A stretch of DNA of 64,000 bases from Chitinophagaceae bacterium (GCA_016720825.1 JADKJV010000002.1:310001-374000); one strand, 5' to 3'; counted from the stretch's first letter, positions 8,654 to 19,088 are shown. Notes: generated from the sequence alone by a model not told the origin. Translations and numbers: made by a program.

Positions 8654-9676
8654 CTATTTTCCTGTTACTGCCATCCCGCGTGCCATCATTTTGGCAATCA
8701 TTTCACGAAGCAGAGAAGCGTCTTCGGTGCCGGCATCCCCTACGCCAACGGCTTTCAGGTTAAACTGGCAAAGGAGCAATAAGGCCTGTTCCACTTCTGC
8801 ATAAGTATATAACCGGGCGGCATTGATATATTCTCCTACAAAATAAGGCGGGATGCCTATTTTGGCAGAAACTGTTTTCTCATCCATGCTGCCTGATCCA
8901 TATACCATAAATACCTTGCTGAAGAAATTATACAGGGAAGGCAGCACCATTTGTATTGGAGCCGCTTTGGGGTTTGATTCAAAATAACCGATAATCCGGA
9001 TGGCCTTGGGCAGGTCGCGGTTGGCCATGGCCGTATTTAATTCAAATACATTATAATCTTTACTGATACCGATATAGTTTTCGATATCCTCTTCTGTGAT
9101 GGCTTTACGCTGGCCGAGATTGACAGCCAGTTTGTCAATTTCGTTTTCAATTCTTGATAAATCGTTTCCAATATGATCAACAATCAGGGCTACGCCTTTT
9201 GCTGTAGCAGTAAGGCCTTTCGACTGCAGGATATCCCTGGTCCATTCCGGCAGCTGCTTATCATATAATTTCTTTGTGGTAAGCAGTTCCCCTTTTTCCT
9301 TTATGATTTTTACTAATTTCTTCCGGCCGTCAAGCTTTTTATCCTTGTAGGCAACAACAAAAACAGTGGAAGAAAGGGGATTATCAATATATGTTTCCAG
9401 TTTATCAATATCGCGCATGTGCTGGGCCTCCTTGAGCAGCACGACCTGGCGTTCGGCGAACATGGGATAACGGCGGCAGGCATTGATAATATCTGCCCAG
9501 TTGGCATCTTTGCCATAGAAGACAGACAGGTTGAAAGACGCTTCAGATTCGGGCAGGATGCGGGTTTCGGCGAATTCCACCAGCTTGTTGATGAAATATT
9601 CCTCTTCCCCTTCCAGCCAGTAAACGGGCTTGAAGAGTTTCTTTTTCCATTCTGCTATGATCTTTTCCACACTCAT
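8654..9676 (-). CDS. holA: DNA polymerase III subunit delta
   Basis: HolA opens the beta sliding clamp as part of the clamp loader. The 340-residue protein has the family pattern: an N-terminal PVYWLEGEEEYFINKLVE segment, a YPMFAERQVVLLKEA strand-helix, and a C-terminal region with a NDLSRIENEIDKLA motif and YNVFELNTAMANRDL. The ATG at 9676 places the first conserved strand at the usual distance. The gene stands alone, downstream of no obvious partner. Confidence 0.93.
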   Translation of the reverse strand: MSVEKIIAEWKKKLFKPVYWLEGEEEYFINKLVEFAETRILPESEASFNLSVFYGKDANWADIINACRRYPMFAERQVVLLKEAQHMRDIDKLETYIDNPLSSTVFVVAYKDKKLDGRKKLVKIIKEKGELLTTKKLYDKQLPEWTRDILQSKGLTATAKGVALIVDHIGNDLSRIENEIDKLAVNLGQRKAITEEDIENYIGISKDYNVFELNTAMANRDLPKAIRIIGYFESNPKAAPIQMVLPSLYNFFSKVFMVYGSGSMDEKTVSAKIGIPPYFVGEYINAARLYTYAEVEQALLLLCQFNLKAVGVGDAGTEDASLLREMIAKMMARGMAVTGK

Positions 9677-9896
9677 AAAAAGCTAAGATACAGGCTTTCA
9701 CAGGTGAAATTAGTAAAAATTTATCCCGGTTTACACAGATTTTAAGTTAAACTGGCACGGTTTTCGGAAATCCTTACATGCCGCAGAATTTTAACAGGAA
9801 ATATCCGTTTTAGAAGCAACCCGATCCGTTCTTTGCGCCTGTTTTAAGTTCAAGGCATCATTTATACCTTTATCTACAAATTCAAAATCTGAATGT

Positions 9897-10886
9897 ATGA
9901 CAAACACTAATTATCCTTCGGCCACCGAAACAAGCCAACCTACAGCCCCCAGGAGAAACAACATGAAAAACCTGATGATTGGCTTACTGGCTGCCGGCCT
10001 CCTCGGTACCTGGGGTTATTTACTGTATGATAAGAACAAGTCCGGACAGCAAATAGCGGAACAGCAAACTACCCTTACCAAGGTTTCTGACGAGAAGAGT
10101 GAATTACAGAACAATTTCAACGCTGCGCTTGCCCGTCTGGATTCTATCACCGGCGCCAACAACAGCCTGCAGGGAGACAAGACAGCCCTCCAGAAAGAAA
10201 TTGACACCAAAAAAGGCGAGATCCGCAAGATCCTGAATGATAAAAACGCCACGAAAGCGCAGCTGGCCAAAGCAAATACGATGATTGCCGATCTGAATTC
10301 GAAGATTGACGGTCTCTCTGCTGAAGTTGCCCGCCTGACCGGTGAAAACCAGGAACTGAATGCGACAAACACAACATTGCGCCTGGAAAAAACTGACCTG
10401 GAATCAAACCTGAAAAACACCAACACAGAAAAAGAAGAACTGGCTAAAACGCTTGATGTTGCTTCCACATTCAGTGCCTCTAATATCCAGGTAACACCTG
10501 TAAATGAGCGCAAGAATGGTAAGGAAAAAAGCACAACAACAGCTAAAAGAGTGGACAAACTGGTAGTTTCTTTCGATGTGGAAAACCGTGTTGCACAATC
10601 CGGTCCTGCTGACATGTACCTGATTGTAACAGCCCCCGACGGAAAAGTGATCGCAGATGCTGCTATGGGTTCAAGTACCCTGAATACAAGAACAGATGGC
10701 GACAAACCCTTCACTTCTAAAGTCAATGTGGATTATGTAACCGGACAGCGCAAAACGGTGCAGTTCCCCATCCACCAGGGCGATTTCCAGAATGGTGATT
10801 ACAAGATTGAAATCTACCATAACGGATTCAAAATCGGAGAAGGTGTAAGAAGCCTGAAAAAGGCGGATTATTCAGCTGATAAATAA
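9897..10886 (+). CDS. Membrane-anchored coiled-coil protein, paralogue A
   Basis: The 329-residue protein has a short polar N-terminus, one membrane segment (residues 23-42, NLMIGLLAAGLLGTWGYLLY) and a coiled coil from about 45 to 185 rich in Q, E, N, K and L. A C-terminal beta-rich domain runs from about 190 to the end, with MYLIVTAPDGKVIADA and DYKIEIYHNGFKIGEG. The same architecture, including a match across the whole C-terminal domain, recurs in the gene at 12202. The likely topology is a short cytoplasmic tail with the coil and C-terminal domain in the periplasm. I do not recognise a named family. A start at 9963 is possible but would drop the tail. A terminator follows. Confidence 0.8.
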   Translation: MTNTNYPSATETSQPTAPRRNNMKNLMIGLLAAGLLGTWGYLLYDKNKSGQQIAEQQTTLTKVSDEKSELQNNFNAALARLDSITGANNSLQGDKTALQKEIDTKKGEIRKILNDKNATKAQLAKANTMIADLNSKIDGLSAEVARLTGENQELNATNTTLRLEKTDLESNLKNTNTEKEELAKTLDVASTFSASNIQVTPVNERKNGKEKSTTTAKRVDKLVVSFDVENRVAQSGPADMYLIVTAPDGKVIADAAMGSSTLNTRTDGDKPFTSKVNVDYVTGQRKTVQFPIHQGDFQNGDYKIEIYHNGFKIGEGVRSLKKADYSADK

Positions 10887-10898
10887 CCGAAATACTTA

Positions 10899-10932
10899 AA
10901 AAACCGTCGCGGCTACCGTGACGGTTTTTTTA
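10899..10932 (+). terminator. Intrinsic terminator after coiled-coil paralogue A
   Basis: A stem of AAACCGTC and GACGGTTT around an eight-to-ten-base loop is followed by a run of seven T. It separates paralogue A from the next two genes, so the trio is not a single transcript. Confidence 0.8.
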
Positions 10933-11010
10933 TAGTCCACACTTAAGCACATTTTTTACACATAATGCATTTGAGGCCCCCTGCTAAGTGGTTCTACTTA
11001 ATGATTAAAG

Positions 11011-11018
11011 TAATTTTG
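11011..11018 (+). promoter_or_regulatory. -7 promoter element for the Ppx/GppA-like gene
   Basis: TAATTTTG fits TAnnTTTG and lies 18 bases before the ATG at 11037. No convincing -33 element is visible. Its position just downstream of a terminator supports a new transcript starting here. Confidence 0.5.
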
Positions 11019-11036
11019 TCACATAAACTCTAACCC

Positions 11037-12186
11037 ATGTTCATGCCTTCTTTAAAAAGGAATGTCTTTGTATTGTCCTTCCTCATTGCCGGAATTTCCG
11101 GACTGCAGGCACAGACTGCCATCAAACCCCGGATCAGCAATGCATCCGTTTATACCGGGATTGAAGTGGGTTCCAAGGGCGTCAAGATGAGTGTGATTGA
11201 AATTGGTAAGAATGCAAAAACCAATGGTTCATTCAGTATTCTGAAGGATACTTCAGTCAATACTGACTTTATCAGTTTTTCCGAAAACTCTTTCCAGGCC
11301 ACCCTTAAAGGACTTTGCGGCTTGTTTAACACAGCCACACAGGTGTATGAGATTCCTTCTTCCAAAGTATTTACTGTGATCAGCAGTGGTGTGAAAATGC
11401 AGGCTGAGAAAGACGATAAAACAGCGTTTGTAGAAAGGTTGATTGATTCATTCCGGGTTAAAATTAATGAACCGGGCCGTCAGGTGGAAGTGGTGGATGT
11501 AATGAAAGAAGCCATGTTGTCGCACTTGGGTATAGTCCCGGAAAGCCGCCGGTACACCACTTTCCTTCTGGATATTGGCAGTGGAAACACAAAAGGTGGA
11601 TTCTTTCCCGAAGGCAACACAAAAAATTTCAAGTTATTTCAGTTGAACTGGGGCACGAAGAGTGTTTTTAATGCTACGGATAAACGCCTGGATGGCGACC
11701 TCAGCCTGGTCAATTTCAATAAACAACTGAATCGTGTGCTTTATGCGGCAGAGAACAGTGAAATCATTTATGCTGTCAACAACAGTGGCGCCTATGCACT
11801 GAGTGATAATATCGCTGTCAGCGGCGGTATTGCCTGGGCTGTGGCTACGCTGATGCATCCTGAAATGCTGGACAATCCGGTTATTCCTGTGAGTTATGAT
11901 GAAGTCCTGAAATTCTCCAATAAGCTGATGGAAAATATGGATGCGCTCAAGCCTGAATTCCTTATGACTCAATTTCAATGTGCCTGCCGAAAAAGCAAAT
12001 GTGCTGAAAGAAACGGCAAGGGTTCACGGTGTATTTGACCAGAAATCGCTCATGAGCGGAACTGGACTTCTTTTAAAAATCATGCGCCAGTTCCAGTCTG
12101 CTTTCGAAACCAAAAAATTCTATCTGGTCAAAAATGGCCAGGTAGGCTGGGTTTCAGCTTACGTGGACCAGTCATTGTCCAACTAA
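11037..12186 (+). CDS. Exported actin-fold (Ppx/GppA-like) protein, one frameshift near 11974
   Basis: The N-terminus (PSLKRNVFVLSFLIAGISGL followed by QAQ) looks like a cleaved Sec signal. Two phosphate-loop-like segments of the ASKHA (actin/Hsp70/Ppx) fold are present: VYTGIEVGSKGVKMSVIEIG near residue 40 and TTFLLDIGSGNTKGGFF near residue 180. The first frame stops at 12038, but the second continues VPAEKANVLKETARVHGVFD to 12186. Removing one T from TTT at 11973-11975 gives one protein of about 382 residues. Ppx/GppA enzymes degrade polyphosphate or pppGpp in the cytoplasm, so an exported version is odd and I do not claim that activity. It sits between two paralogous coiled-coil genes and is 15 bases from the second. 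Confidence 0.65.
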
Positions 12187-12201
12187 ACCCCGGCCCTTCC
12201 C

Positions 12202-13092
12202 ATGAAGGATACTAAAACGATTTTACTCGGCATGTTATCAGTGGGACTGGTGGGTACCTGGGTATTCTACTTTTATGACAAGGCGCATATTTCCAAACAG
12301 GCCACTTTAGTTCAAAACAGTACCGGGCTTGCTGAAAAGGTGAAGGACTCACTCCGTCAGGTTTACAGTGGTACACTCAGCCAGATGGATTACCAGCTGG
12401 ATACCACGCGCTCGAATGCTGATTCCCTTAAAAATGAACTGGGCACCAAACTGAATGAAATCAGCCAGCTCAGGTCTGAAATTGACAGTATTCTCCGCGG
12501 ACAACATACCAGTCCGGCCGAACTGGATATCGCCAAAGCCCGCATTACAGAACTCCAGCGAAAAATCAATGAACTCACCAACCAGAAAGACCGGATGGCA
12601 GCCGAGAAGCAGCAGCTGATGGCACTGTTATCTGAATTATCGGGCAAATCAGACGGTGTGAGGAATGATATAGTAAAACTCGGCGATGAGAATAAGGTGC
12701 TGGCCGATAAAGTGAGTCAGTCAACCGTGTTCACTGTTTCTGATATCCGCCTCTCCCCTGTTGAATCCGGGGATGCTGGCCGTAACGGACAGCTTGCCGT
12801 TGCTTTTGATGTCCGCAATAATGCACCTTATAGTAACGCAGAACTTTTTATTGTCGTTATACAACCAGATGGCAAGGTCCTCCGCAACGATGTCTGGGAA
12901 ACTTCTTATATCGACACCCGCTCGTACGGCCGGAAAATGTACACCATGAAACTCCGGTTTGATTACCAGAAAGGCGAAAACAAACACCTGATGTTTAACC
13001 TCAACGCCGAAGAAGTACAGCGGGGGAATTATACTTTACAGTTGTACCAGAATGGGTATTTGATTGGGCAAGCGGTGAAGGTTCTCGGTTAG
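12202..13092 (+). CDS. Membrane-anchored coiled-coil protein, paralogue B
   Basis: The 296-residue protein has a membrane segment at residues 7-25 (ILLGMLSVGLVGTWVFYFYD), a coiled coil from about 30 to 170 and a C-terminal beta-rich domain. It shares the GLVGTW...YD membrane signature and the whole C-terminal domain with the gene at 9897: ELFIVVIQPDGKVL matches MYLIVTAPDGKVI, and YTLQLYQNGYLIGQA matches YKIEIYHNGFKIGEG. It starts 15 bases after the actin-fold gene and is probably co-transcribed with it. The stop codon runs straight into a heptamer repeat array. Function unknown. Confidence 0.8.
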   Translation: MKDTKTILLGMLSVGLVGTWVFYFYDKAHISKQATLVQNSTGLAEKVKDSLRQVYSGTLSQMDYQLDTTRSNADSLKNELGTKLNEISQLRSEIDSILRGQHTSPAELDIAKARITELQRKINELTNQKDRMAAEKQQLMALLSELSGKSDGVRNDIVKLGDENKVLADKVSQSTVFTVSDIRLSPVESGDAGRNGQLAVAFDVRNNAPYSNAELFIVVIQPDGKVLRNDVWETSYIDTRSYGRKMYTMKLRFDYQKGENKHLMFNLNAEEVQRGNYTLQLYQNGYLIGQAVKVLG

Positions 13093-13289
13093 TTGCCAGC
13101 TACCAGTTATCAGTTACCAGTTGCCAGTTTCCAGTTACCAGTTACCAGTTACCAGTTACAGCCGTGGGAATGCTATTGGCTATTGGCTTTTAGCGATTAG
13201 CTGTTAGCCAATACCCAATAGCTAATAGCCAAAAGCCAGTAGCCACTACTCAGCTACGGGTAACTTGTAACTGGCAACCGGTAACGGCA
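13093..13289. repeat. Nested heptamer-repeat inverted element
   Basis: Starting right after the stop codon at 13092, the left arm has about ten degenerate copies of CCAGTTA followed by copies of GCTATTG/GCTTTTA. The right arm has the reverse complements in reverse order: CAATAGC copies, then TAACTGG copies near 13264-13285. The whole stretch can fold into one long imperfect hairpin. It lies between two convergent genes. Confidence 0.9.
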
Positions 13290-13290
13290 T

Positions 13291-13320
13291 AAAAAAAGGT
13301 CCCGGTATTAGCCGGGACCC
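13291..13320 (-). terminator. Intrinsic terminator of the TonB-dependent receptor gene
   Basis: On the minus strand a GGTCCCGG/CCGGGACC stem with a six-base loop is followed by seven T. It lies 24 bases after the receptor stop codon. Confidence 0.85.
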
Positions 13321-13343
13321 GTATACTTAAAACCCAATATTTA

Positions 13344-16302
13344 TCAGAAGATATTCCAGCCGTAGCTCACATAGTAGAGACCACCAACATAGGGGCTACC
13401 AAAACCTGTACGGTTATAGGAGTTGCCGAGGTTGGTTCCGCCGATACGGAAGATACTCTTTGTTCCTGTAGGAATATAAGAGATCTGTGCATCCACTGTT
13501 GTGAAGTAAGGCAGTGTACCTGAAACGAAGGTTCCTTCGTAGTAGTTATTATCCTGGTACTTCATGACGATGTTGAAGCCAAAGTTTTCGCAAACTTTGT
13601 CTGCACGGAGACCGAGGTTAACACGATACTTGGGAGCATTGAAGAAAGTTACAACACCGGGATCAACGTTATCCAGTTTATCACTGAAGACGTTTCCGTA
13701 GATAGTATATTTCTTAAGGAAAGCATATTCAGCACCGATACCCCAGCCGTAAGCATTTACGTGAGCATCAGAATTCTGAACGTAAGAAACGTTATTAGTA
13801 CTGAAAGGTGAATACAGTTCAAATTTATTACCAGCTCTTGACTGGGCAACAGCAGAACTTACGAGGAAGTCTTTGTACTGGCTGTAATAAACGTAACCAT
13901 CAACCAGGATTTTCTTCAGAATGGTACCGCGGTAACCGAGTTCATAAGAAGATACTGTTTCAGGAACAACAGCTTTGTAAGGCGCAACAACCAGACGGGA
14001 AGAGTCACCGAGAGCACCGGAACGATAGCTGAGTACGCTGGCAGCGGTATAACCGGGCAGCGTAGAGTTCAGCTTGTAGTAGCTCTGGAATTCAGGCAGG
14101 CAACCAATCAGGGAACCTGAACCGGTTACGAGACTGATATACTGGTTCTGGTTGGTGGGGAAGCGATAAGCGCTCTGGTAAGAGAGACGGATATAGTTTT
14201 CCCTTTTTGTGCTTGTCCTGAAAGTAGCAGTTAACCTGGGGGTGAACTTACCAGTGAAATTGGTTTGCTTATCGTAACGGCCGGCTGCAGTCAGTGCAAC
14301 ACGGTTATTGAAAATTTTCTTTTTCAGCTGGATATAAGCTCCGGTTTCGCTGATTTTGATATTGCCTGATGTATCAGCGAAGATGGTTCCCTGTGAGTTC
14401 ATCACCCACTGTTTCCATGAAGCACCGATTAATACGTCTACTTTATCAGCGAAGTGCAGGGCTTCAGCGAGGTTTAACTGGCCTTCTGCAGCATATAAAT
14501 CAGATTTATCGAGGAACAGCGCACCGCCTTTGCGGATGGGTGTTGCTTTGATCGTTTTGAGTGCATTGTTATATGCATCAGTTCCGGGGATCAGCCTGGT
14601 GGCATCAGCAGATGCGCGGGCAGCTGAATGCAGCGAGAAATCGCTGGCAGCAGCACCGTTCAGCCTTCTGCCTTCAGAGAATGTACCAATATATAACGGG
14701 AACCATGAACCGCTGGGCCTGGCTGTTTCATTCAGGAAAGCACCAACAGCACTTGCGTTATAAGAATCACCTGCATTTTCCTGGGTAGTGTATCCGCGGA
14801 TCATCCAGTTAGCGGATTTGATTTCCAGCTTATGCTGGGCCATTTTCAGGTTACGCAGTGAGTAACGGTCAGCACCGGTATACACAGTAGTACCTGTACC
14901 AAAATAAGTATTCCAGGAAGCTTCTGTTTTGTCAGTGATTTTCCAGTTAAAACCGGCAGTCATTTTTACGTTGATGGTATTGTAGTCAACCAGCAGGTTT
15001 TCTTCATAACCAGTCCTTGAAACGCTTTTACCATTGAAGTAACCGTTTTTAAGACCTACGTAGAAAGGCAGCATATTATTTACAGCAGTTGATACAGGAG
15101 CGCTTTGCAGTGCAGCCTGAACAAATGCGGGGAAACCAGCGAATGTATAGAACCCGGCCAGTTGGGCGTTTGTGGGATACTGGGGGTTACCGATAGCGCC
15201 CATATAAACGTTCAGCAGGCTTACTACATCCAGGCTACCACCAGACTGTGCAAGGATGGTACGACGGGTTTGATCCTGTACATAGTAAGAGAAACCGGCC
15301 ATATCAGCACTGGTTTCATCACCGTATACGTTGATACCATTGTAAGCGGGGTCGTTTAAGCGGTTACCACCAACGAGTGTGCTTAAGATACCAATTTGAG
15401 ATTTATTGCGGTAGTCATTGGCCTGCCAGTCACTTCCTTTAACGAGTTCAGCAGCCAGTTTAACCGCGAATTTATTTTTGAATGCATGTGCATAGCGGAA
15501 AGACCAGTTGTAGTAAGGAGCGGGATTACGCTGCTTACCATCCACGTGCATGATACCTTGTTTGATATTAAAGCTCATGCCCTGGAATTTGAAAGGGTTC
15601 TTGCTGTTGAGCAGCAGTGTACCGTTCATACCGCCAGAGCCATAGAGTGCGGAAGATGCACCAGACAGTAACTCGACATTGTCCACATCCAGGTCAGTTA
15701 AGCCGATTACAGATCCTACAGCGAAATTCAGACCGGGGGCCTGGTTGTCCATACCATCTATAAGCTGGTTCAGACGTGTATTACCACTGCTTGCAAAACC
15801 GCGTGTAGTAGCATTGCGGAAAGTCATACTGGCGGTATGCATATCAACACCACGGAGGTTTGCGATTGCTTCGTAAGGGAAGGGCAGGTATGTTTTTCAA
15901 TACCTTGCTGTTCATTGTTTCTATTGTTACCGGGGATTCACGGATTCGCTGGGGTGTACGGGTAGCCGCAACCACAACTTCCTGATCAAGGGTAAAAGAA
16001 ACTTTTAATTCAACGTCAAAAGGTTTAGATGCATCAGAAACTGTTACTTCCTGGTTTTCGAATCCACTTGAAGTAATAACCAACACAACTGGCAGTTTCG
16101 GCACTTTAAGACTGAATTCACCGTTAGCATCGGTATACGTTCCTTTGCTGGTACCTTTCACTCCAACCGATACGGCGGGGACAGATTCCTTGGAGGTATT
16201 ATTGCGTACGGTGCCTGAAATCGTAATAGACTGAGCATTAGCAGTAAACGAAAACAGGACAGCCATCAGCCAGGCAGCTAAACAGCGATAGCTTTTTCTC
16301 AT
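13344..16302 (-). CDS. TonB-dependent outer-membrane receptor, one frameshift near 15883
   Basis: The N-terminal part has a Sec signal (MRKSYRCLAAWLMAVLFSFTANAQ) and a carboxypeptidase-regulatory-like domain (ITISGTVRNNTSKESVPAVSVGVKG). It then enters the plug (VVVAATRTPQRIRESPVTIE). The frame breaks at 15882-15884, where an extra base in GGG shifts it; the second frame resumes inside the plug (MTFRNATTRGFASSGNTRLNQL, then LLSGASSALYGSGGMNG) and continues through the barrel to a terminal aromatic residue (YVSYGWNIF). The joined protein has about 985 residues. It should import a large substrate across the outer membrane using TonB energy. No SusD-like partner is adjacent, so the substrate is unknown. 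Confidence 0.88.
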
Positions 16303-16451
16303 AAAAGGAAATTTTGGTTTTGGAATTTGACGGAAAAATAAGCATTGTATGGTTTATCTAAAAATTTAATTTTTAAGGGGAAAGGATAAAATGTTGAAAT
16401 CTTCCACCCCCCCGGATTGGCGGGTTTTCAAGGGGTTCTTACTTTCGGATT

Positions 16452-17387
16452 ATGGCAGAATTCAGCTTCCCCGGACAGACCGCTTTTTACAGCGGCAAAG
16501 TGCGTGATGTATATACAATCGGGGATAAATGGTTGGTGATGGTAGCCTCTGACAGGATTTCGGCATTTGATGTCATCCTGCCTAAACCCATCCCTGGAAA
16601 GGGACAGGTTTTGAATCAGATTGCCGGAAGGATGCTTCGTATGACAACAGACATCTGCCCAAACTGGCTACTGGACACCCCTGCACCCCAGGTTTCCATC
16701 GGACGGAAATGCACCCCGTTTAAAATTGAGATGGTGATCCGTGGCAACCTGACCGGGCATGCCTGGCGGACTTACCAGGCCGGCAAGCGGGATCTTTGCG
16801 GGGCTATTTTGCCCGAAGGGATGAAAGAAAATGACTTCTTCCCCACCCCCATCATTACACCAAGTACCAAAGCCGCTGAAGGCCACGATGAGGATATCAG
16901 CCCTGAAGAAATTATCGCACAGGGCCTGGCCACTGCGGAAGAATGGGATACCCTGAGCCAATACACTCAAAAGCTTTTCCAGCGCGGAAAGGAACTGGCA
17001 GCCGCCCGTGGGCTGATCCTGGTGGATACGAAATATGAATTTGGGAAATACGGCGACCAGATCCTGCTGATGGATGAAATCCATACGCCTGACAGCAGCC
17101 GGTATTTTTATGCGGAAGGATTTGAAGAAAGACAATCAAAAAGCGAAAGACAGAAACAACTCAGTAAAGAATTTGTCAGGGAATGGCTGATTGCAAACAA
17201 TTTTATGGGCAAAGCCGGGCAAATTGTTCCTGAAATGTCGCCTGACTGGATTTCAGTAATCAGCAGCCGGTACATTGAACTGTATGAAACCATCACGGGT
17301 GAAAAATTCATACTTGAAAACCTGAGCGAAGACGAACTCTATAAAAAAATCACCGCAAGCCTGTCCAAACTGGACGGCCTGCAGTGA
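16452..17387 (+). CDS. purC: SAICAR synthetase (phosphoribosylaminoimidazole-succinocarboxamide synthase)
   Basis: PurC joins aspartate to CAIR in purine synthesis. The 311-residue protein has the expected FYSGKVRDVYTIGDKWLVMV start, then SDRISAFDVILPKPIPGKG, the ATP/substrate segment EMVIRGNLTGHAWRTYQAG, and the LVDTKYEFGKY strand with LLMDEIHTPDSSRYF. The length and order match the long bacterial and yeast-like form. It converges with a small lipoprotein gene 20 bases away. Confidence 0.96.
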   Translation: MAEFSFPGQTAFYSGKVRDVYTIGDKWLVMVASDRISAFDVILPKPIPGKGQVLNQIAGRMLRMTTDICPNWLLDTPAPQVSIGRKCTPFKIEMVIRGNLTGHAWRTYQAGKRDLCGAILPEGMKENDFFPTPIITPSTKAAEGHDEDISPEEIIAQGLATAEEWDTLSQYTQKLFQRGKELAAARGLILVDTKYEFGKYGDQILLMDEIHTPDSSRYFYAEGFEERQSKSERQKQLSKEFVREWLIANNFMGKAGQIVPEMSPDWISVISSRYIELYETITGEKFILENLSEDELYKKITASLSKLDGLQ

Positions 17388-17407
17388 TTGAAATATTCCG
17401 GCAACAA

Positions 17408-17826
17408 TTATTTGGCGGTCTCTGCAGATTTCTTGAATTCCCTCACCTGGTTTTTACCGAGCGGGCAATAATAATCCAGGGCATCCTGTGCATCGTAGTA
17501 ATTCATCCAGTAATCTGTTACACTACCGGTAAAAATCACACCGTAAGTCCGGTTATACAAATCCCGGGTTCCCGTTGCACTCAGGTTTCCGTAGATAATA
17601 CTGCCTTCGATGGGGCGGTAAGAACCATATGTACGGATCAGGGTGTACCCACTGGCGGTTTCAACTACATAGTAGTTACAGGTGGAACTGCTGTACACTA
17701 CTTCTCCCCCTCGCGGGATAACCAGTAACCCTCATCAATACCTGAGTAAATTGTTTCTTTTACACAGGAAGTAAATATCAGCGCGGTAAAGAGGCTGAGA
17801 ATTGAAAAAGTAAATATTCTTTTCAT
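17408..17826 (-). CDS. Small lipoprotein of unknown function, one frameshift near 17708
   Basis: An ATG at 17826 opens MKRIFTFSILSLFTALIFTSC, a lipoprotein signal with lipobox FTSC, and the frame stops early at an in-frame TAG (17701-17703). Adding one G to the G-run (C-run on the plus strand, 17706-17710) joins it to VVYSSSTCNYYVVETASGYT and the rest of a product of about 139 residues. The mature part is rich in tyrosine and glycine and resembles small envelope lipoproteins. I recognise no family. The gene ends 20 bases from purC in a convergent arrangement. Confidence 0.7.
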
Positions 17827-17961
17827 GACGTTTAATTTTTGAATGATCAAATTGGTTTCCGCTTTATACTATTATAAGATTGTGCCAAACCATATAATCG
17901 TTGATCAGTGGTTTGTTAAAATCATTGAAAAGCGGGATATTCACCACATAAAACTGACAAC

Positions 17962-19068
17962 GTGAAAAAAATGTTATCACTCCTGCTTTCCGCACTGGCA
18001 GCGGGTTTCGCAGGGGCACAGTCCGGCCCGACCATGCTTGTTGGCACTTACGACTCACCCAAAAGCGAAGGCATTTACCTGTATGATTTTAACAATTCCA
18101 CAGGGGAAACCAGTTTGCTCAGCCATGTAAAAAGCAGCAATCCTTCATTCCTGGCGGTATCACCGGATAATAAGTTTGTGTATGCGGTGAATGAAAATGC
18201 ACCCGGACAAGTCAGTGCTTTTTCATTTGATAAAAAGAAAAAGACCCTCACTTTTATAGATTCCCAGTCATCAAAAGGCAACCATCCCTGTTATATTACA
18301 ACAGATAAATCCGGTAAATGGGTGATCGCCGGGAACTACAGCAGCGGAAGCCTGGCTTTGTTCCCTGTACAAAAAGGGAAATTGAAACCGGCAGTGCAGG
18401 TCATAACGCATACAGGCTCTGGTCCCGACACAACCCGGCAAAAATCCCCGCATGTACATGCCACCATTTTTAAGAAGAATACTAACGAACTCTACGTGCC
18501 TGACCTGGGAACTGATAAGGTTTATGTTTACGGATTTAATCCCGACAGGGCGCAGATCTTCCGTCCGAAAATCAAACAGATTGATTCAAGGCCGGGTTCG
18601 GGTCCGCGTCACCTTGATTTTGGGAAAGATGGTAAATCAATTTATATACTGCACGAATTAACCGGCTCGGTAACCATGGTGCGTGATTCCGGCCTGATGC
18701 GTTTTAATGTGGTGCAGGAAATTTCTGCACTGCCGGTTTATTATAAAGGGGCTGCCGGAAGTGCGGATATCCATGTTTCCCCCGACGGGAAATTCCTGTA
18801 CTGCAGTAACCGGGGCAGTTCCAATACGATCGCAGTTTTTTCTATTGATGCACGTACGGGTTTGCTGACAGCTATCGGTCACCAGTCAACCCAGGGCGTC
18901 AAGCCGCGTAATTTCAGTATTGACCCAAGCGGGAATTTCCTGCTGGTTGCGAATCAGGATAGTGACGAAATTGTAATTTTCAAAAGGGATTTGAAAAGCG
19001 GATTACTAAGCGACACAGGCAAACGGATTGCAGTTGGCAAACCGGTTTGTATTAAGTGGATACAGTAA
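17962..19068 (+). CDS. Lactonase-family beta-propeller protein (6-phosphogluconolactonase-like), exported
   Basis: The 368-residue protein starts at GTG 17962 with a signal peptide ending AGAQS. It has the seven-bladed Lactonase/YbhE pattern, with recurrent motifs such as NPSFLAVSPDNKFVYAVNE, HPCYITTDKSGKWVIAGNYS and GSADIHVSPDGKFLYCSNRG. The conserved RKSPHVHA-like segment appears as QKSPHVHATIF, and GPRHLDFGKDGKSIYILHEL is also present. Cytoplasmic relatives hydrolyse 6-phosphogluconolactone; because this one is exported, its substrate is more likely an external sugar lactone. An ATG at 17971 is a possible alternative start. Confidence 0.88.
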   Translation: MKKMLSLLLSALAAGFAGAQSGPTMLVGTYDSPKSEGIYLYDFNNSTGETSLLSHVKSSNPSFLAVSPDNKFVYAVNENAPGQVSAFSFDKKKKTLTFIDSQSSKGNHPCYITTDKSGKWVIAGNYSSGSLALFPVQKGKLKPAVQVITHTGSGPDTTRQKSPHVHATIFKKNTNELYVPDLGTDKVYVYGFNPDRAQIFRPKIKQIDSRPGSGPRHLDFGKDGKSIYILHELTGSVTMVRDSGLMRFNVVQEISALPVYYKGAAGSADIHVSPDGKFLYCSNRGSSNTIAVFSIDARTGLLTAIGHQSTQGVKPRNFSIDPSGNFLLVANQDSDEIVIFKRDLKSGLLSDTGKRIAVGKPVCIKWIQ

Positions 19069-19088
19069 CCCAATTCTTACAATCAGCA

